Below are positions 24,851-32,732 of a stretch of DNA of 64,000 bases, piece by piece (the first letter of the stretch is position 1; each line of letters begins with the position of its first letter). The DNA is taken from positions 1 through 64,000 of the forward strand of contig CAZENE010000017.1 of assembly GCA_964513565.1 (NCBI GenBank). Reading direction: 5' to 3'. Below the pieces are notes generated by a model that was given only the letters and a program-made list of their open reading frames with translations, did not search any database and had not been told where the DNA came from. The translations under genes were made by a program, and so were the position numbers. The DNA is from Delta-02 sp964513565 (GTDB lineage Bacteria > Desulfobacterota > Syntrophorhabdia > Syntrophorhabdales > Syntrophorhabdaceae).

Positions 24851-27433
24851 ATGAAGCCTTTGACCGGGGTCGGCACGGGGATACCCGGCCTCGATAAAAC
24901 CCTTAATTACCTGCAAATGGGCGACAATGTCGTCTTTCAGGTCGAAAATATCGATGACTACAAGACGTTTGTCGATCCGTACATAAAAGAAGCCTTTACA
25001 AAAGGGCGGCGCGTTGTCTACATGCGGTTCGCACAGCATTCCCCGATCATCGAATCGAGCGGTCACGTCGTCATCTATAAGCTCAATGCCGACATCGGGT
25101 TCGAATCCTTTTCAACTCAGGTCCATTATATTATCCGGCAGGAAGGGCGCGATGTCTTCTACGTGTTTGACTGCCTGTCCGATTTGCTTCTGACATGGGC
25201 AACCGACCTCATGATTGGTAATTTTTTCGTCATTACCTGCCCGTTCCTCTTCGAACTGAACACTGTGGCGTATTTTGCTATCCTGCGCAACCGGCATTCT
25301 TTTAAAACGATCGCCCGTATCAGGGAGACGACGCAGGTCCTTCTCGACGTTTACAATTATCACGGCAAGCTTTGCGTGCACCCGATAAAGGCGTGGCAGC
25401 GCTATTCCCCCACCATGTTCCTTCCGCATCTCATGGAGCGTGACGAGTTTGTCCCGATCCTGAACAGTGCCGATGCGTCGAACATATTTTCCTATCTGAA
25501 CCTTGCAGCAACGTCGGGGCCCGAAAGGAACCTCGATTACTGGGACCGTATATTCATGGAAGCCCGCGACATGCTCGATGCGCCTGACAGCGAGCAGAAG
25601 CAGGCAATGGTTGAACAGCTTTCCCGGGTCATGATCAGTAAGGAAAAGAGGATGCTTTCCCTCATCAGGGAATATTTCAGGCTTGAGGACCTGATAGAGA
25701 TCAAAGAGAGGCTCATCGGGACCGGCTTCATCGGAGGAAAATCGACGGGTATGCTGCTTTCGCGCAACATCCTGCGCAAAGACCCGGCATTCGACTGGTC
25801 GAAGCACCTTGAGATGCACGATTCGTTCTATATCGGCTCGGACGTATTTTATTCGTTCATCGTTCAGAACGGTCTGTGGCGGACGTTCATGCTTCACAAG
25901 ACAAAGGAGAAATATTTTGAAAGCGCCGTCGAGTTAAAGGAAAATATGCTGAAGGGGAAGTTCCCGGAAGAAGTGCTCGAGCCTTTTCAGCTCATGCTGG
26001 AATATTATGGTCAGTCCCCGATCATCGTACGGTCGAGCAGTTTGCTGGAGGACGCTTTCGGCAACGCGTTCGCCGGCAAATACGAGAGTTATTTTTGTGC
26101 AAACCAGGGCTCGCCCGAAGAGCGTTTCGAAAAGTTCGAGGAGACCATAAAGAAGATATTTGCCAGCACCATGAATACAGATGCCCTGACGTACCGCCTT
26201 CAGAGGGGCCTCGATCAGCAGGACGAGCAGATGGCCCTCCTTGTCCAGCGTGTATCCGGTTCGCACCGGACACACTATTTCTTCCCGGAACTGGCAGGCG
26301 TCGGCCTGTCTTACAACACCTTCGTCTGGCAAAAGGGACTTGACCCGCGGGCGGGAATGCTCAGGCTCGTTTTTGGCCTTGGCACGCGCGCCGTCAACCG
26401 TATCGAGAATGATTATCCCCGGATCGTCGCCCTCGATAATCCAGCCATAAAACCGTTTATGAAACCACAGGACACGGGGCGTTTTTCCCAGCATTACGTC
26501 GACGCCCTTAACCTCGAGGAGAATCTTTTCGAGTCGCTTACATCCTCTGAAGCGCTCGGTGACGGTTTGGACGCGCACCTTAACCTCATTGCCTCGCGTG
26601 ACAGCGAGGCGAGCGAAAGGATGAGGTCGCTCGGCAAATACCGGGATGTCTGGGTACTCACTTTCGACGGACTGCTCTCATCGACCGAATTTCCGCATCT
26701 CATGTCCAGGATGCTCAAGCGCCTGGAATCGGTCTATGATTATCCCGTCGATATCGAATTTACGGCAAATTTTAATTCCGACGGCAACATTCAGGTGAAT
26801 CTCCTGCAGTGCCGGCCATTCCAGACGAAGGAAGACCATACCCCCGCCGAGATCCCGGCCAATATCAGGAAAAACAGGATACTGGTGAGGCAGGAAGGTA
26901 ACTTCATGGGGGGCAGCGTTTCAAAGAATATTGCACGCATTATTTACATCGACCCCAAAGGCTATACGGGGCTGCAGCTATCCCAGAAATACAGTATTGC
27001 GCGCCTGGTCGGCAAGCTGAACAAGACAATCCAGGGACGGGAAGAAATGCCCACCATACTTTTCGGCCCCGGCCGCTGGGGAACCACAACGCCGGCAATG
27101 GGCGTGCCCGTGACATTTTCCGAGATCAACAATGTAGCTGTCATAGCCGAGATCGCATACAAGGAAGGCAGCCTGATACCCGACCTCTCTTTCGGCACTC
27201 ACTTTTTTCAGGACATGGTCGAAATGGATATATTTTACATGGCTATCTATCCGGAGCAGGAAGATGTAATATTCAATCTTTCCCTGCTCAGATCACTCCC
27301 GAATATCCTCGAAGAACTTGTGCCGGGGAATCCCGAATATGCAAACATCGTCCGCGTTTACGACGTAAGCAAAAAGAAACTCGTCCTCGCAGCAGACATC
27401 GTCGCCCAGAAGATGGTGTGTTTTTTCAACTGA
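24851..27433 (+). CDS. PEP/pyruvate-binding domain protein with degenerate KaiC-like N-terminus
   Basis: 860 residues, 63 bp after the glutamate synthase gene. Residues 1-200 look like a KaiC/RecA fold ('VGTGIPGLDKTLNYLQMGDNVVFQV...KGRRVVYMRF'), but the Walker A loop is lost: where G-x-x-G-x-G-K-T/S is expected the sequence reads DNVVFQVENIDD. The centre (about 290-660) is the ATP-grasp-like PEP/pyruvate-binding domain of PEP synthase and PPDK: 'GGKSTGMLLSRNIL', 'SPIIVRSSSLLEDAFGNAFAGKYES', 'LQCRPFQ'. The C-terminal ~200 residues are unassigned ('FGPGRWGTTTPAMGVPVTFSEIN'). The swivelling His domain and PEP barrel are absent, so it cannot be a complete PEP synthase. Its place in the glt operon suggests a regulatory phosphotransfer or sensing role; function unknown. 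Confidence 0.75.
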   Translation: MKPLTGVGTGIPGLDKTLNYLQMGDNVVFQVENIDDYKTFVDPYIKEAFTKGRRVVYMRFAQHSPIIESSGHVVIYKLNADIGFESFSTQVHYIIRQEGRDVFYVFDCLSDLLLTWATDLMIGNFFVITCPFLFELNTVAYFAILRNRHSFKTIARIRETTQVLLDVYNYHGKLCVHPIKAWQRYSPTMFLPHLMERDEFVPILNSADASNIFSYLNLAATSGPERNLDYWDRIFMEARDMLDAPDSEQKQAMVEQLSRVMISKEKRMLSLIREYFRLEDLIEIKERLIGTGFIGGKSTGMLLSRNILRKDPAFDWSKHLEMHDSFYIGSDVFYSFIVQNGLWRTFMLHKTKEKYFESAVELKENMLKGKFPEEVLEPFQLMLEYYGQSPIIVRSSSLLEDAFGNAFAGKYESYFCANQGSPEERFEKFEETIKKIFASTMNTDALTYRLQRGLDQQDEQMALLVQRVSGSHRTHYFFPELAGVGLSYNTFVWQKGLDPRAGMLRLVFGLGTRAVNRIENDYPRIVALDNPAIKPFMKPQDTGRFSQHYVDALNLEENLFESLTSSEALGDGLDAHLNLIASRDSEASERMRSLGKYRDVWVLTFDGLLSSTEFPHLMSRMLKRLESVYDYPVDIEFTANFNSDGNIQVNLLQCRPFQTKEDHTPAEIPANIRKNRILVRQEGNFMGGSVSKNIARIIYIDPKGYTGLQLSQKYSIARLVGKLNKTIQGREEMPTILFGPGRWGTTTPAMGVPVTFSEINNVAVIAEIAYKEGSLIPDLSFGTHFFQDMVEMDIFYMAIYPEQEDVIFNLSLLRSLPNILEELVPGNPEYANIVRVYDVSKKKLVLAADIVAQKMVCFFN

Positions 27434-27492
27434 TAGGATAGGCGATGGACGTAAGGCTCCTTAAGCCCCCCGCCGTCCTCCCGGCGAGAAGA

Positions 27493-27576
27493 CTGTGCCG
27501 CAATTCCCTATCCCGTGATCGCGGCGAAGGCCGTACAAAAAGGTTCGTCATTCTTGCGAGTCTGTGCCGCAATTCC
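27493..27576. repeat. Two copies of a 15-bp direct repeat
   Basis: CTGTGCCGCAATTCC occurs at 27493-27507 and 27562-27576 in the gap after the glt operon. Nothing coding is seen in 27434-27657. Confidence 0.6.
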
Positions 27577-27657
27577 GAATTCTGTCATTCAGAGCCATTT
27601 ACTGCATTTTCGGGTGCAACCCACCCACGTCATCCCAGAGTGTTTTGTTCCGTCTCG

Positions 27658-27693
27658 AAGGCCGGCCTATTGCCTGTCGGCCGCCTTTTTTTT
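27658..27693 (+). terminator. Terminator of the glutamate synthase operon, overlapping the 3' end of the NifA-like gene
   Basis: AAGGCCGGCC and GGCCGCCTT form a stem with one bulge around an 11-nt loop, followed by T8 on the plus strand. It overlaps the last codons of the convergent regulator gene. Confidence 0.7.
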
Positions 27694-29196
27694 GTAGACC
27701 TTTGGATCGATTCCCAGTTTTTGGATCTTGTATTGGATGATGCGCTTTGTTGTCCCCAGCATCTTTGCGGTCTGAGTTTGGTTGCCGCCGGTTGCTTCGA
27801 GCATGTCCAGGATCAGCGCTTTCTCCTGGGCTTCAATGAGGGCTGAGAATTTGCCCGCGTCTTTTCTGTCGGCGTTGGCACCCTTGAGCTGCAGGGACGG
27901 CGGCAAATGTATTATGTCGACGGTCTCGGTGTTCGTGAGGAGAACGGCCCTTTCAATACAATTCTCCAACTCGCGGACGTTTCCGGGCCATTTATAGGCG
28001 AGGAATGCCTCTATCGCCGCAGCCGAAATGTTTTTTACGTTCTTATCCATCTCGCTTGCGTATTTCAAGACAAAATGGTCGGCGAGCAGGATGATGTCGC
28101 TGCCGCGTTCACGCAACGGCGGCATGTAAATCGGGAAAACATTCAGGCGGTAAAAAAGGTCGGCGCGAAACCGTCCCGCCTGTATATCATTTTCCAGGTC
28201 CCTGTTCGTTGCGGCAATGATGCGTACGTTTACCGTCACGACACGTGACGAGCCGAGCGGCTGGAATCTTTTCTCCTGCAAGACCCGCAGAAGTTTTACC
28301 TGGGCCGCGGCCGACAGCTCTCCCACTTCATCGAGGAAGATCGTGCCGTTATTCGCCTCTTCGAACCGTCCCCTTCGCTCGTGCAGGGCCCCTGTAAATG
28401 CCCCTTTTTCGTGGCCGAATAGCTCGCTCTCGATCAAGGTATCGGGGATCGCCGCACAATTGACCTGTATGAAAGGCCCCTTCTTGCGGGAGGAATTCAG
28501 ATGGATCGCTTGGGCTATCAACTCTTTGCCGGTGCCTGTTTCTCCGGTTATCAGCACCGTCGTGCGTGAGTCCGCCACCTGGGCGACCAGTTCGAAAATA
28601 TTCTCCATCGGTTTTGAATGGCCGATAATGTCGAGTGATAACGCCCTCGGCGCCCCGACAAGTTTCTTAAGCCGCTTGTTTTCTTCTTCCAGCGCGCGTA
28701 TGTGTACGGATTTTGCGATCAATTGCGCTACGGCGGCAAGCACTGCCAGTTCCCTGTCGAGATCTTCCACCTCGCGCGCCACCTTATCAGCCGACAGGAC
28801 CCCGACAACATTATTGTCATACATGATCGGGACGCACAGGAAGGCGAGCTCGGAACGGTTGAGGTGCCGGCGCGCTCCTGTCCTGTCGAGAAAGTGTTTC
28901 GCACGTCCCAGGTTCGCAACGGCCATGGGACGACCCGACAGGGCTACCTCGCCGGTTATGCCTTCACCGGGTTTATATGTCACGTCCATTCCTTCTATGT
29001 TGACGTCATGGGCGATATCGAGCCAGACCTCATTCTTTTCGCGGTCGAAAAGCGATATCATACCCCTTTGCATTCCGAGGCGCACGTGCATCTCGTTCAG
29101 GATCTGGTCCAGTTCTTCACGCAGGTCGCTCGGCTGCGCCAGTATCTTTGCTATTGCATGCAACGCGGCCAGTTCTTCATAGCTGTGAATGCTCAA
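27667..29196 (-). CDS. NifA-like sigma-54-dependent transcriptional activator (GAF-AAA+-Fis)
   Basis: 509 residues. The GAF sensor domain covers about 20-165 ('LREELDQILNEMHVRLGMQRGMISLFD...GEGITGEVALSGRPMAVANL'). The AAA+ sigma-54 interaction domain spans about 190-420, with Walker A 'GETGTGKE', the sigma-54 loop 'ESELFGHEKGAFTGA', Walker B 'GTIFLDEVGELS' and sensor 'FRADLFYRLNVFPI'. The C-terminal Fis-type helix-turn-helix reads 'NQTQTAKMLGTTKRIIQYKIQKLGID', close to NifA. No nif structural genes are in the window. The adjacent sigma-54 promoters of the glutamine synthetase and glutamate synthase operons are the obvious targets (inference), with the GAF domain as likely nitrogen-signal input. 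Confidence 0.9.
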   Translation of the reverse strand: MSIHSYEELAALHAIAKILAQPSDLREELDQILNEMHVRLGMQRGMISLFDREKNEVWLDIAHDVNIEGMDVTYKPGEGITGEVALSGRPMAVANLGRAKHFLDRTGARRHLNRSELAFLCVPIMYDNNVVGVLSADKVAREVEDLDRELAVLAAVAQLIAKSVHIRALEEENKRLKKLVGAPRALSLDIIGHSKPMENIFELVAQVADSRTTVLITGETGTGKELIAQAIHLNSSRKKGPFIQVNCAAIPDTLIESELFGHEKGAFTGALHERRGRFEEANNGTIFLDEVGELSAAAQVKLLRVLQEKRFQPLGSSRVVTVNVRIIAATNRDLENDIQAGRFRADLFYRLNVFPIYMPPLRERGSDIILLADHFVLKYASEMDKNVKNISAAAIEAFLAYKWPGNVRELENCIERAVLLTNTETVDIIHLPPSLQLKGANADRKDAGKFSALIEAQEKALILDMLEATGGNQTQTAKMLGTTKRIIQYKIQKLGIDPKVYKKKAADRQ

Positions 29197-29309
29197 TAGT
29201 TCTCCCGTGAGAAAATGATAGAGGAAACCATGGGAACAATATGTAACAAAATTGTATCAATATCAACTTGTTTTTGCATTTGGCTCAATTTTGTATTGGC
29301 ATTCAATTA

Positions 29310-30415
29310 TGCTAATATGGTGTTCGTTGCCATACTACGGAAAGTGGCGACCTGCCCAATTACTCCGCCGAAAAAAGATATCGGCGGAAAGACGGCACGT
29401 ATATCTGGATGATAATATCTATGGCCTGTGTCAGAAAACCTGATAATGACGTGGATTATGTCGTTGCGATCATTCAAGACATCAGTGCGCGCAGAAAAAT
29501 GGAAGAAGAACTCAGAATGTATCGCGATCATCTCGGGAAATTGGTTGCCGAGCGAACTGGAGAGATGAAGCAGGAGATCATCAGGCGAAAAGAAAAAGAA
29601 GAACAGTACCTTGCTCTCGTGGAATCTATTGTCGAATGGGTCTGGGAGACCGACGAGCATGACCGCCCATAAAATATGTCAGCCCCAGGATATCGGAATA
29701 CCTGGGATATGACCTGGGGGAATTCTTGGGCAAGAGCCCCTATGATTTTATGGATCCCGAGCTAGTTCCTGCGATGAAACTCATGAGCCGCCAAAGGCCC
29801 TTTACCTTGCAAATCCCAGCCATCCATCCACAAAAACGGCCGGATCATCCTGATCGAAGCGAGCGGAAAACCGCATTGCGATAAGGATGGCGTGTTCAGA
29901 GGTTACCGCGGCAGCTGCCGCGATATAACCGAGCAAAAACGAACGATGGATATTCTCAAGGATAAAGCAATTGCTGGCTAACGCGGAAACGTTGCGGGAG
30001 ACAAATTCGGCTCTGCGGGTTCTCTTGAAACAAAGGGAACAAGATAAACGGGAACTGGAGGATATGTTTGTCAGCAATCTTAAAGAGATGATCATTCCCT
30101 ACATACAAAAGATGCAGAAGGATAAAATGGATATGCGTCACAAGGCCTATCTTGATATCGTAAGCACGAACCTGAACGAGATAATGGCCCCTTTCCTCAA
30201 TAAATACGCCAGCTGAATTTCACGCCGAAAGAGATAGAGATTGCATCAAAAATATGTTTATGAAGATGTGGATGAAATAGTGGCCGTGTAGTATAAAAAA
30301 GCTTAACCGGAGGGCCGGTTGTCAACGCAATTACTGGCTAGTGCACATCAGGACCAAGCTCGGCATCGTGAACAAAGTCATTAATCTCCGTTCATTCCTG
30401 ATGACATTCGAATAA
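29310..30415 (+). pseudogene. Decayed PAS-PAS-LuxR regulator
   Basis: Fragments of one regulator in changing frames: end of a PAS domain ('YSAEKRYRRKDGTYIW...VAIIQDISARRKMEEEL'), coiled coil, a second PAS from 29620 ('YLALVESIVEWVWETDEHDR' then, out of frame, 'YVSPRISEYLGYDLGEFLGKSPYDF', then 'SGKPHCDKDGVFRGYRGSCRDITEQKR'), a helical linker (29971-30216, 'ETLRETNSALRVLLKQREQDKRELEDMFVSNLKEMI') and remains of a LuxR-type HTH ('FTPKEIEIAS', then 'VHIRTKLGIVNKVINLRSFLMTFE' ending at 30415). Most of the HTH is scrambled and the first PAS lacks its N-terminus. Several frameshifts and a stop mark a true relic. Confidence 0.75.
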
Positions 30416-30448
30416 AGGAACCGGCGATGGGTTCGAAGCGTTTAGTGC

Positions 30449-30895
30449 CTATTTGATCAGGAGCACTTCGCTTTTTGCGCCTTTAAGGACGCTCGATGTG
30501 ACACTTCCCAAGAAATACCGGAGTATTGCCGACCTGCCATGTGAACCGATCACTATGAGATCGGTATCGTTGAGGTCCTCGTATTTCAGGATCTCGTTAT
30601 ACGGGATCCCATCCCTGACTTCGGTCGTCACTTTGACATCGCGTGCAAGAGCAAATTTTTCGACCTCTTTTTTGAGACGCTCATTCGCTCCAGCGAGCAT
30701 GGCGTTATGCTGTCGGTCAATCTCATACTCATCAAGACAGTACTCCATATTGCATGCCTGTACATCCTGGTCCACAACATGAAGCAGTACGACCTCACCG
30801 CCCGTCTCCCTGGCTATGTTCAGCGCCCTGTCAAAGGCCTTTGCTGAATATTCTGAGAAATCGGTAGGCACAAGGATCTTTTTCGCCGTGATCAT
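30449..30895 (-). CDS. Universal stress protein (UspA family)
   Basis: 148 residues, single USP domain. It starts 'KKILVPTDFSEYSAKAFDRALNIARETGGEVVLLHVVD' and ends with the ATP-binding signature 'GSHGRSAILRYFLGSVTSSVLKGAKSEVLLIK' (G-x2-G-x9-G-S pattern present), so it is likely the nucleotide-binding type. A GGAGGGG site precedes the ATG. Cytoplasmic stress protein; monocistronic by context. Confidence 0.92.
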   Translation of the reverse strand: MITAKKILVPTDFSEYSAKAFDRALNIARETGGEVVLLHVVDQDVQACNMEYCLDEYEIDRQHNAMLAGANERLKKEVEKFALARDVKVTTEVRDGIPYNEILKYEDLNDTDLIVIGSHGRSAILRYFLGSVTSSVLKGAKSEVLLIK

Positions 30896-31111
30896 AATTC
30901 CCCTCCTTTTAAGCCGAAAAACCCTTTATCGCCTCTATACTGGCCTGAAACACCGTAGGTCTACGCAAGCGGATTGTCAATGCCCTGTATTGAAAACTCA
31001 CTATAAATACTGGTCAAATACGTCATATCCTTGAGACTTAAGGACCCCCCGGGGATGCCCTGCTTGACACGCGGTGCTCGTTGCCTTACTGCTTGTGTTA
31101 AGGAGACATTC

Positions 31112-31900
31112 ATGCTTAAAACTGAGAAAATAACCAAATTGGAAAAAAGGCTTATGCACGAGAGGGAACGTATGTTCGATATTCACTCCCGACGAGAGGA
31201 AGATCGCGGTCAGCTTGTAGAGCGTGAGGTCGAATTTCAGGAGAATGCGCAGAAAGACGGGCTGTTGGAACCCTTGTCAAGGGCCGACGATTCTGCAAAA
31301 GATCGTCTTGACAAAGTTATTAACGCCCTTCGAAAGATCGAATTGGCGGAATATGGGTATTGCGAGAGGTGCGGAGGCGAGATAGAAGAAGAACGGCTTG
31401 AGGCCTTGCCCTGGGCAACCCTGTGTTCTACCTGCCAGGCGGAATCAGAGAATGGAACTCGATACACCCTTACTGAAGAAGAGGACGAGGCTCCGGACTT
31501 GCCGCCAGACCTTCAGGGCCTGCCGGACGATGAAATACTGCGGTATGTACTTGAAGAGCTGCAGGAAGATGGGAGGGTCGACCTCGATGAGCTGGTTATA
31601 GAATGCAACCTCGGAACAATTCACCTGGACGGTTTTTTGCCGAGTGAAGCCCAGCACCAGATATTGCTGGAGATCCTTCTCGACGGCATTGGCATCGGAA
31701 GCTTGATGGACCACATATCGATTGACCCGTTATTGTGGGAGACAGATGAAAGGACCGCAGGAAGACAAAGTCCCGGTGAAGAGCAAGAAGAGGGAACCTT
31801 ATCCAGTGATGAGGAAACATCGGACGCCTACGTTTCACGTACATCGGGAGCCTCTCTCGAGCCGCCCGACGAATTAATTCCCGAGGATAAAAGAAAGTGA
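31112..31900 (+). CDS. DksA/TraR-type zinc-finger protein fused to a BON-like domain
   Basis: 262 residues from ATG 31112, with AAGGAG eight bases upstream (the longer frame has no such site). The N-terminal coiled coil (1-75, including 'SAKDRLDKVINALRKIELAEYGYC') leads to a four-Cys zinc finger C84, C87, C105, C108 ('CERCGGEIEEERLEALPWATLCSTC'), the DksA/TraR signature. After an acidic linker, residues about 145-215 resemble a BON domain ('DEILRYVLEELQEDGRVDLDELVIECNLGTIHLDGFLPSEAQHQILLEILLDGIGI'). The tail is acidic and disordered. DksA proteins bind RNA polymerase; the BON-like part is unusual. Convergent with the next gene, 20-bp gap. Confidence 0.8.
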   Translation: MLKTEKITKLEKRLMHERERMFDIHSRREEDRGQLVEREVEFQENAQKDGLLEPLSRADDSAKDRLDKVINALRKIELAEYGYCERCGGEIEEERLEALPWATLCSTCQAESENGTRYTLTEEEDEAPDLPPDLQGLPDDEILRYVLEELQEDGRVDLDELVIECNLGTIHLDGFLPSEAQHQILLEILLDGIGIGSLMDHISIDPLLWETDERTAGRQSPGEEQEEGTLSSDEETSDAYVSRTSGASLEPPDELIPEDKRK

Positions 31901-31920
31901 CTGGTCTTATCCATAACCTG

Positions 31921-32562
31921 TTATCTCGCTTCCCTTAATCGCGTCACAACGGATTTAACGGCCCTGCTGATGTCTCCCATAATGCCCGACAAACCTTCCT
32001 TGACCTTATCCCAGGCTTCCTCATCCTTTGCCTCGATGCCCGCCAATTTGCGGCGGGCCGCGGACAATTGTCCGCGGAGCATGTCGATCTCCCGCGTGCA
32101 CTGTTTGAACACCTCGTCTTCGGAATCTTCAAGGCTAGCCTTGAGGATGTCCATTTTGGCACTGCATTCGGCAAGCCGGGCATCCATCCTGTCCGCGTGT
32201 TGTTCCCCTGTATCACCCTCCCTGGTCGTTTCACCTCCGGCTTCATCATCGAGGCGGGAAAATTCCCTGTCGTACCGGGCGTCAAGTTCCTGCATGCTTC
32301 GGTCCATCGATGATTCAAGTTCGTCCAGGAGGGCATCGTGTGCCTCGCTGAGCTCCGAATACCTGTCCTGAATTCTCTTATCAAGAGGTTTCGCACCTCC
32401 GGCTGGTATCGCTTTGTCCCCGGAATGGGAGGACTGGATCTTGTCAATGAACTCATCTACCTGGGAACCATTTTGTTTATTGTCCCCTTCGGGGGCACCC
32501 GTGGAGTTTCCGGTTGTCTTTGCATTACCACCGTCGCTGAATGGTTTTTTCCCTTCGTCCAT
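31921..32562 (-). CDS. Coiled-coil protein of unknown function
   Basis: 213 residues after a GGAGG site. Hydrophilic, disordered N-terminus (1-55, rich in G, N, K, D), then near-continuous helix with heptads ('ELSEAHDALLDELESSMDRSMQELDARYDREFSRLDDE', 'MDARLAECSAKMDILKASLEDSEDEVFKQCTREIDMLRGQLSAARRKLA'), and a C-terminal amphipathic segment ('GLSGIMGDISRAVKSVVTRLREAR') that may contact a membrane or partner. No signal peptide or enzyme motif. Its tail faces the DksA-BON gene. Confidence 0.6.
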   Translation of the reverse strand: MDEGKKPFSDGGNAKTTGNSTGAPEGDNKQNGSQVDEFIDKIQSSHSGDKAIPAGGAKPLDKRIQDRYSELSEAHDALLDELESSMDRSMQELDARYDREFSRLDDEAGGETTREGDTGEQHADRMDARLAECSAKMDILKASLEDSEDEVFKQCTREIDMLRGQLSAARRKLAGIEAKDEEAWDKVKEGLSGIMGDISRAVKSVVTRLREAR

Positions 32563-32732
32563 ATTGTGACCTCCTCCAAAACATTTCTCGTTCGTCCTAT
32601 AGATTCAGCTTGTGTACCCAAGATCGTGGAGTCAACCCCGTAGGTCGTCAGTTGCAAGGAATCGGTGTATGTTGGAATATTTTGTTTTTACTCCTCGCGC
32701 CTTACAGACTTGCGCCTCACGATCTCGAATTT

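Noticed and set aside
25112..25897. Long minus-strand frame (261 codons) across the PEP/pyruvate-binding gene
   Set aside because: Antisense shadow in a region with strong plus-strand coding signal.
27434..27657. Possible coding or CRISPR-like content in the gap with the 15-bp repeat
   Set aside because: Only two copies, no regular spacer, and no ribosome binding site or family for the open frames.
29296..29320. Sigma-54-like element TTGGCATTCAATTATGCT upstream of the PAS relic
   Set aside because: GG and GC are 11 bases apart, not 10, and the downstream gene is dead.
30420..30445. GGTTCGAAGCG, like a tRNA T-arm
   Set aside because: No acceptor, D-arm or anticodon arm can be placed around it; no tRNA found in the window.
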